Origin: Oscillospiraceae bacterium
GTDB taxonomy: Bacteria; Bacillota; Clostridia; Oscillospirales; Acutalibacteraceae
DNA length: 7,850 nucleotides
Direction of reading: 5' to 3'
Assembly (NCBI GenBank): GCA_019422905.1
Contig: JAHZCM010000013.1
Location: forward strand, 15,291 to 23,140
A program made the position numbers and the translations under genes. Within the stretch, counting starts at the first letter, position 1; the number at the start of each line of letters is the position of its first letter. A model generated the notes under the pieces. That model did no database searches, was not told the origin of the DNA, and saw only the letters and a list, made by a program, of their open reading frames with translations. Of this stretch, positions 4,389 through 7,850 are shown piece after piece.

Positions 4389-5402
4389 ATGATTATCGTT
4401 TTAAAATCCAACCGCAGCGAGGAGCAGGTACACAAGTTTATCTCCATGCTCACCGATAAGTACGACGTCACCGTCAACACATGGGTGGGCACGCATTCCA
4501 CCGTGCTCGGCCTGCTCGGCGATACGGCCGCCGTAGACGGGGAATACATCGCCGCGCAGGACATCGTCGAGAGCGTCAAGCGCGTGCAGGAGCCGTACAA
4601 AAAAGCAAACCGCAAGTTTCATCCGGACGATACCGTGATTGAGCTGCCGACCGGACAGAAGATCGGCGACGGCCACCTGACGCTGATTGCCGGCCCGTGC
4701 TCCGTGGAGAGCGAAGAGCAGATCTGCGAGGTCGCCGAGCGTGTGAAGGCGTCGGGCGCCGCGTTCCTGCGCGGCGGTGCGTTCAAGCCGCGCACCTCGC
4801 CGTATGCGTTCCAGGGGCTGAAGGCCGAGGGCATCGAGCTGCTTCAGGAGGCGAAGAAAAAGACCGGTCTGCCGATTGTCACCGAGATCATGAGCATCAG
4901 CCATCTCGACCTGTTTAGGGATGTGGATGTGATTCAGGTGGGCGCGCGCAACATGCAGAATTTTGAGCTTTTAAAGGCGCTGGGCCATGTGAACAAGCCG
5001 ATCCTCCTGAAGCGCGGCCTTGCAAACACCATCGAGGAGCTTCTGATGAGCGCCGAGTATATCATGGCCGGCGGCAATGAGCAGGTCATTCTCTGCGAGC
5101 GCGGCATCCGCACCTATGAGACCTTCACCCGCAACACGCTCGACATTTCCGCCGTGCCGATTTTGAAAAAGCTCACGCATCTGCCGGTGATCATCGATCC
5201 GAGCCATGCGAGCGGCATCAACTGGCTGGTCGAGCCGCTGGCGATGGCGGCCGCGGCGGTCGGCGCGGACGGTCTCATCATCGAGGTGCACAATAACCCG
5301 AGCTGTGCGCTGTGCGACGGCGCGCAGTCGCTCACGCCGGACCAGTTCGACGTGCTGGCGAAGAAGGTTTTGAAGGTCTCCGAGACCGTCAAGGCCCTGT
5401 GA
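4389..5402 (+). CDS. aroF: DAHP synthase, type I-beta with N-terminal regulatory domain
   Basis: Condenses phosphoenolpyruvate and erythrose-4-phosphate to DAHP, the committed first step to all aromatic amino acids. At 337 residues it matches the Thermotoga maritima form: a ferredoxin-like regulatory domain (about 1-70), a linker, then the TIM-barrel catalytic domain. Catalytic landmarks are LIAGPCS with metal-ligand Cys104, FKPRTSPY (132-139), the GARNMQN strand, KPILLKRG, the CERGIRTYE segment, IIDPSHASG with a metal histidine, and the C-terminal HNNPSCALCDGAQS. In relatives the N-terminal domain mediates inhibition by Phe and Tyr. That would match the Phe/Tyr-rich leader upstream and give both enzyme-level and RNA-level control. 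The purine-rich site AAAGGAAAGGG precedes the ATG by 8 bases. It heads the aroF-tyrA-aroB-aroA unit. Family assignment is secure; the allosteric effectors are inferred. Confidence 0.96.
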   Translation: MIIVLKSNRSEEQVHKFISMLTDKYDVTVNTWVGTHSTVLGLLGDTAAVDGEYIAAQDIVESVKRVQEPYKKANRKFHPDDTVIELPTGQKIGDGHLTLIAGPCSVESEEQICEVAERVKASGAAFLRGGAFKPRTSPYAFQGLKAEGIELLQEAKKKTGLPIVTEIMSISHLDLFRDVDVIQVGARNMQNFELLKALGHVNKPILLKRGLANTIEELLMSAEYIMAGGNEQVILCERGIRTYETFTRNTLDISAVPILKKLTHLPVIIDPSHASGINWLVEPLAMAAAAVGADGLIIEVHNNPSCALCDGAQSLTPDQFDVLAKKVLKVSETVKAL

Positions 5403-5413
5403 GCGAGGCGGCT

Positions 5414-6241
5414 ATGCGGATTGCGATTATCGGGCTCGGCCTGATCGGCGGGTCCATTGCGAAGGCGCTCAAGGCCAATACGGCGCACACGGTGGTCGGC
5501 TTTGACTGCGACGAAAACGTTTTGCTGGACGCGCTTTCCCTCGGCGCGATCGACAGCATCGGCAGCACCGCGGCGCTCTCCGAAGCGGACGTCGTCTATG
5601 TCTGCCTGTACCCGGAGGCCGCCGTACAGTTTGTGGAGGAGAATGCGGCCCGCTTCAAGCCCGGCTGCATCGTCACAGATGCATGCGGCGTCAAAGTCGG
5701 TGTATGCGGCAGGCTCTCCGCCATTGCGGCGGAACACGATTTCGATTATGTAGGCGGCCACCCGATGGCGGGCAAGGAGCGCAGCGGCTTTGAGGCCAGC
5801 GAGGCGGGCCTCTTCTACAACGCTTCCTACATTTTTGTGCCGGGCGAAGCCCCGCAGAGCGCGGTGGATACGCTGGCTGCGCTCGCGCGAGAGATGGGCT
5901 TCGGCACGATGAAATTCTGCACGCAGCAAAAGCACGACCAGATGATCGCCTTCACGTCGCAGGTGCCGCATGTGCTGGCCTGCGCGTACGTGATGAGCCC
6001 CCGCTGCGAGGAGCACAGCGGCTTTTCGGCGGGCAGCTACCGGGATGTTTCCCGTGTGGCGCGGATCAACGCGGAGCTTTGGGCGGATCTGTTCCTTTCC
6101 AACCGGGAGGCGCTGACCGACGAGCTTTCGGAGCTGATCCGGAATATCGAAAGCATCCGGGACGCCGTCGCGGACGGAGACCGGGAAAAAACCGTGGCGC
6201 TGCTCGCGCAGGCGCGCGATAAAAAGGAGAAATTCGGATAA
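5414..6241 (+). CDS. tyrA: Prephenate dehydrogenase lacking an ACT domain
   Basis: Oxidatively decarboxylates prephenate to 4-hydroxyphenylpyruvate, the tyrosine branch. Its 275 residues open with the nucleotide fold GLGLIGGSIAKAL (7-19). The second strand ends GFDCDE with aspartate 31, which suggests NAD rather than NADP. Catalytic landmarks are VTDACGVK (87-94), GGHPMAGKERSGFEAS with the conserved histidine 116, and FTSQVPHVLA. The helical dimerisation domain runs to the end. It stops where an ACT domain would begin in B. subtilis-type TyrA (about 370 residues), so direct Tyr feedback through ACT is not expected. An arogenate dehydrogenase activity cannot be excluded. The ATG at 5414 is chosen because it begins exactly at the Rossmann strand, 11 bases after the aroF stop. 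Longer in-frame versions would run back into aroF. Its stop overlaps the aroB start by one base (TAATG), pointing to translational coupling. Confidence 0.94.
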   Translation: MRIAIIGLGLIGGSIAKALKANTAHTVVGFDCDENVLLDALSLGAIDSIGSTAALSEADVVYVCLYPEAAVQFVEENAARFKPGCIVTDACGVKVGVCGRLSAIAAEHDFDYVGGHPMAGKERSGFEASEAGLFYNASYIFVPGEAPQSAVDTLAALAREMGFGTMKFCTQQKHDQMIAFTSQVPHVLACAYVMSPRCEEHSGFSAGSYRDVSRVARINAELWADLFLSNREALTDELSELIRNIESIRDAVADGDREKTVALLAQARDKKEKFG

Positions 6242-7317
6242 TGGTCATTCATATTTCTACGGACAAGCCCTACGATGTGATTGTGGAGAACGGCGCGCTG
6301 GACCGCACCGGCGAGGCGGTAAAACCCCTGTTTAAGGCGGGCAGCCAGGCGATGATCGTCAGCGAGACGAATGTGTTCCCGATTTACGGCGAGCGGCTCA
6401 CGCAGTCGCTTACTGCCGCGGGCTTCCGCGTTTCGAGCTTTGTTTTTGAGGCGGGAGAGCCGCAGAAGCAGCTTTCCACCGTGATGCAGATGTACGAAGC
6501 GCTGTCTGAGCACGGCTTTACCCGCTCGGACTTCATCGTCACGCTCGGCGGCGGCGTCGCGGGCGATATGGGCGGCTTTGCGGCGGCGACGTTCCTGCGC
6601 GGCATCGATTTTGTGCAGGTGCCCACCTCGCTGCTCGCGCAGGTGGATGCGAGCGTCGGCGGGAAAACCGGCGTGGACCTGCCGTTTGGCAAAAACTTGG
6701 TCGGCGCGTTTCATCAGCCGCGCCTCGTCGTCAGCGATCCGGAAACGCTGCGGACGCTGCCGGAGCACTTTTTCACCGACGGCATGGGCGAGGTCATCAA
6801 ATACGGCTGCATCATGGACGGCGAGCTGTTTGACAAGCTCGAAAAAGGCGAGGTCATCGACCGCATGGAGGCGACGATCTGCCGCTGCGTCGCGTGCAAA
6901 AAGGTTCTCGTTGAAGAGGATACGACCGATAAGGGCCGCCGCATGACTCTGAATTTCGGGCATACCTTCGGCCATGCGCTGGAAAAGCTGACCGGCTTCT
7001 CCGCGCTTTCCCACGGGCGCGCAGTGGGCATCGGCATGGTGATGGCGGCGCAGGTGGGCGAAAGCCTCGGCGTTACGGAAATGGGTACTGCCGCGCGTAT
7101 CCGACGTGTGCTCGAAAACTATGGAATGCCGACGGAGAGCGAATTTGACTTTGCCGAGGTGGTCGAGGCCACGGCGCTCGACAAAAAGAGCTTCGGAAAG
7201 ACGCTCAACCTGATTTTGCTGAAAACCATCGGGGACTGCGAGATTCACCCGATCGACCGGAGCTATCTGGTGCTCCGCTATAAAATTGCGGCGGAGCAGA
7301 ACCGCCGCAGAAAGTGA
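6241..7317 (+). CDS. aroB: 3-Dehydroquinate synthase
   Basis: Converts DAHP to 3-dehydroquinate, the second step, using NAD and a divalent metal. The 358-residue length is normal. NAD-binding GGGVAGDMGGFAAATFLRGI spans 103-122, followed by PTSLLAQVDASVGGKTGVD (128-146) and KNLVGAFHQP (151-160). The metal ligands by family comparison are Glu184 (GMGEVIKYG), His241 (NFGHTFGHA) and His258 (SHGRAVGIGM). All key residues are present. The ATG overlaps the last base of the tyrA stop, and GGAG lies 11 bases upstream within the tyrA end, so translation is probably coupled to tyrA. A stretch near 214-219 carries three cysteines (CRCVAC), a little unusual but not in a known metal motif. aroA follows after 31 bases. 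Confidence 0.97.
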   Translation: MVIHISTDKPYDVIVENGALDRTGEAVKPLFKAGSQAMIVSETNVFPIYGERLTQSLTAAGFRVSSFVFEAGEPQKQLSTVMQMYEALSEHGFTRSDFIVTLGGGVAGDMGGFAAATFLRGIDFVQVPTSLLAQVDASVGGKTGVDLPFGKNLVGAFHQPRLVVSDPETLRTLPEHFFTDGMGEVIKYGCIMDGELFDKLEKGEVIDRMEATICRCVACKKVLVEEDTTDKGRRMTLNFGHTFGHALEKLTGFSALSHGRAVGIGMVMAAQVGESLGVTEMGTAARIRRVLENYGMPTESEFDFAEVVEATALDKKSFGKTLNLILLKTIGDCEIHPIDRSYLVLRYKIAAEQNRRRK

Positions 7318-7348
7318 AAAGCTGTATCCGGCAGGAGGGATGGTAAAA

Positions 7349-7850
7349 ATGGCTGAAGTAACCTACCGGCCGGCCCGCATAGCGGGTGCGGTGCGGATTC
7401 CGCCCAGCAAGAGCGCTGCGCACCGCGCGCTGCTCTGTGCCGCGCTTGGCGATATGCCCTGCACGGTTTCCCCGATCGACTCGAGCGCCGATATGTATGC
7501 GACGCTTGCCGGTATCCGCGCCATGGGCTGTAGGGCGGATTTCGCGGACGGCGCCGTGCATATCGTGCCGGGCGAAGCGCCGGACGGGAAAGTGACGGTG
7601 GACTGCGGGGAATCCGGCTCCACGCTGCGCTTTTTGATCCCGGTTTTCGCCGCGCTCGGAATCCCGGCAGAGTTTGTCGGGCACGGGAGATTGCCGGAGC
7701 GCCCCATCGGTGTGTATGCGCAGCTGCTCCCGCGGCACGGCGTGCGGGTGGAAACGGCGGGCGGGCTGCCGCTTAAAATCAGCGGGCGGCTTCAAAGCGG
7801 CGACTTCAGCCTGCCGGGGAATATCAGCTCGCAGTTTATCACGGGCCTGC
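7349..7850 (+). CDS. aroA: EPSP synthase (3-phosphoshikimate 1-carboxyvinyltransferase), N-terminal part
   Basis: Transfers the enolpyruvyl group of PEP to shikimate-3-phosphate. The window holds the first 167 codons of about 420-430, and no stop is reached before the right edge. Signatures are PPSKSAAHRALLCAAL (18-33, with substrate residues Lys21, Ser22 and Arg26), CGESGSTLRFL (86-96), GRLPERPI (113-120) and PGNISSQFITGL at the end. The family's central GNAGTxxR motif reads GESGSTLR here, with Phe where the E. coli enzyme has Pro101. This is the divergent form seen in many Firmicutes and not the E. coli-like class. The ATG at 7349 has AGGAGG 10 bases upstream. The ATG at 7340, three codons earlier in frame, is only 1 base from that site and is rejected. 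Last visible gene of the aroF operon. Confidence 0.95.
   Translation, partial: MAEVTYRPARIAGAVRIPPSKSAAHRALLCAALGDMPCTVSPIDSSADMYATLAGIRAMGCRADFADGAVHIVPGEAPDGKVTVDCGESGSTLRFLIPVFAALGIPAEFVGHGRLPERPIGVYAQLLPRHGVRVETAGGLPLKISGRLQSGDFSLPGNISSQFITGL

Noticed and set aside
6037..7248. A 403-codon minus-strand frame opposite aroB
   Set aside because: It is an antisense shadow with low-complexity composition. aroB on the plus strand is complete and conserved.

Overview
The window looks like ordinary chromosomal DNA from a fairly GC-rich member of the Clostridia, perhaps Oscillospirales/Ruminococcaceae. That placement is inferred from strong AGGAGG-type ribosome binding sites, sigma-A-type promoters with 17-bp spacers, a short archaeal-type prolyl-tRNA synthetase, a Thermotoga-type DAHP synthase and strong G/C bias at third codon positions. 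No mobile element, CRISPR array, rRNA or tRNA was seen.

Left part (1-2500, minus strand): three separately transcribed genes. The 5' end of a Gfo/Idh/MocA-family oxidoreductase runs off the left edge. proS (prolyl-tRNA synthetase, TTG start) and acpP (acyl carrier protein) follow. Each has its own recognisable promoter, and proS and acpP each end in a hairpin terminator.

Right part (2415-7850, plus strand): a cluster for the shikimate pathway and tyrosine synthesis, in the order aroE, aroK, [regulated leader], aroF, tyrA, aroB, aroA (aroA cut by the right edge). AroF makes DAHP, AroB cyclises it to dehydroquinate, AroE and AroK make shikimate and shikimate-3-phosphate, AroA makes EPSP, and TyrA oxidises prephenate toward tyrosine. 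Dehydroquinase, chorismate synthase and chorismate mutase/prephenate dehydratase are not in the window.

The most interesting stretch is the roughly 290-base leader between aroK and aroF. It starts from a near-consensus promoter whose -35 box contains the aroK stop codon. It carries a possible 43-residue leader peptide with seven Phe/Tyr codons in its first 26, then alternative hairpins and a textbook intrinsic terminator about 60 bases before the aroF start. It reads as a Phe/Tyr-responsive transcription attenuator over aroF-tyrA-aroB-aroA. This is inferred from sequence and has not been tested. A second point of interest is the acpP/aroE intergenic region, where two good promoters face each other with start sites only a few bases apart.
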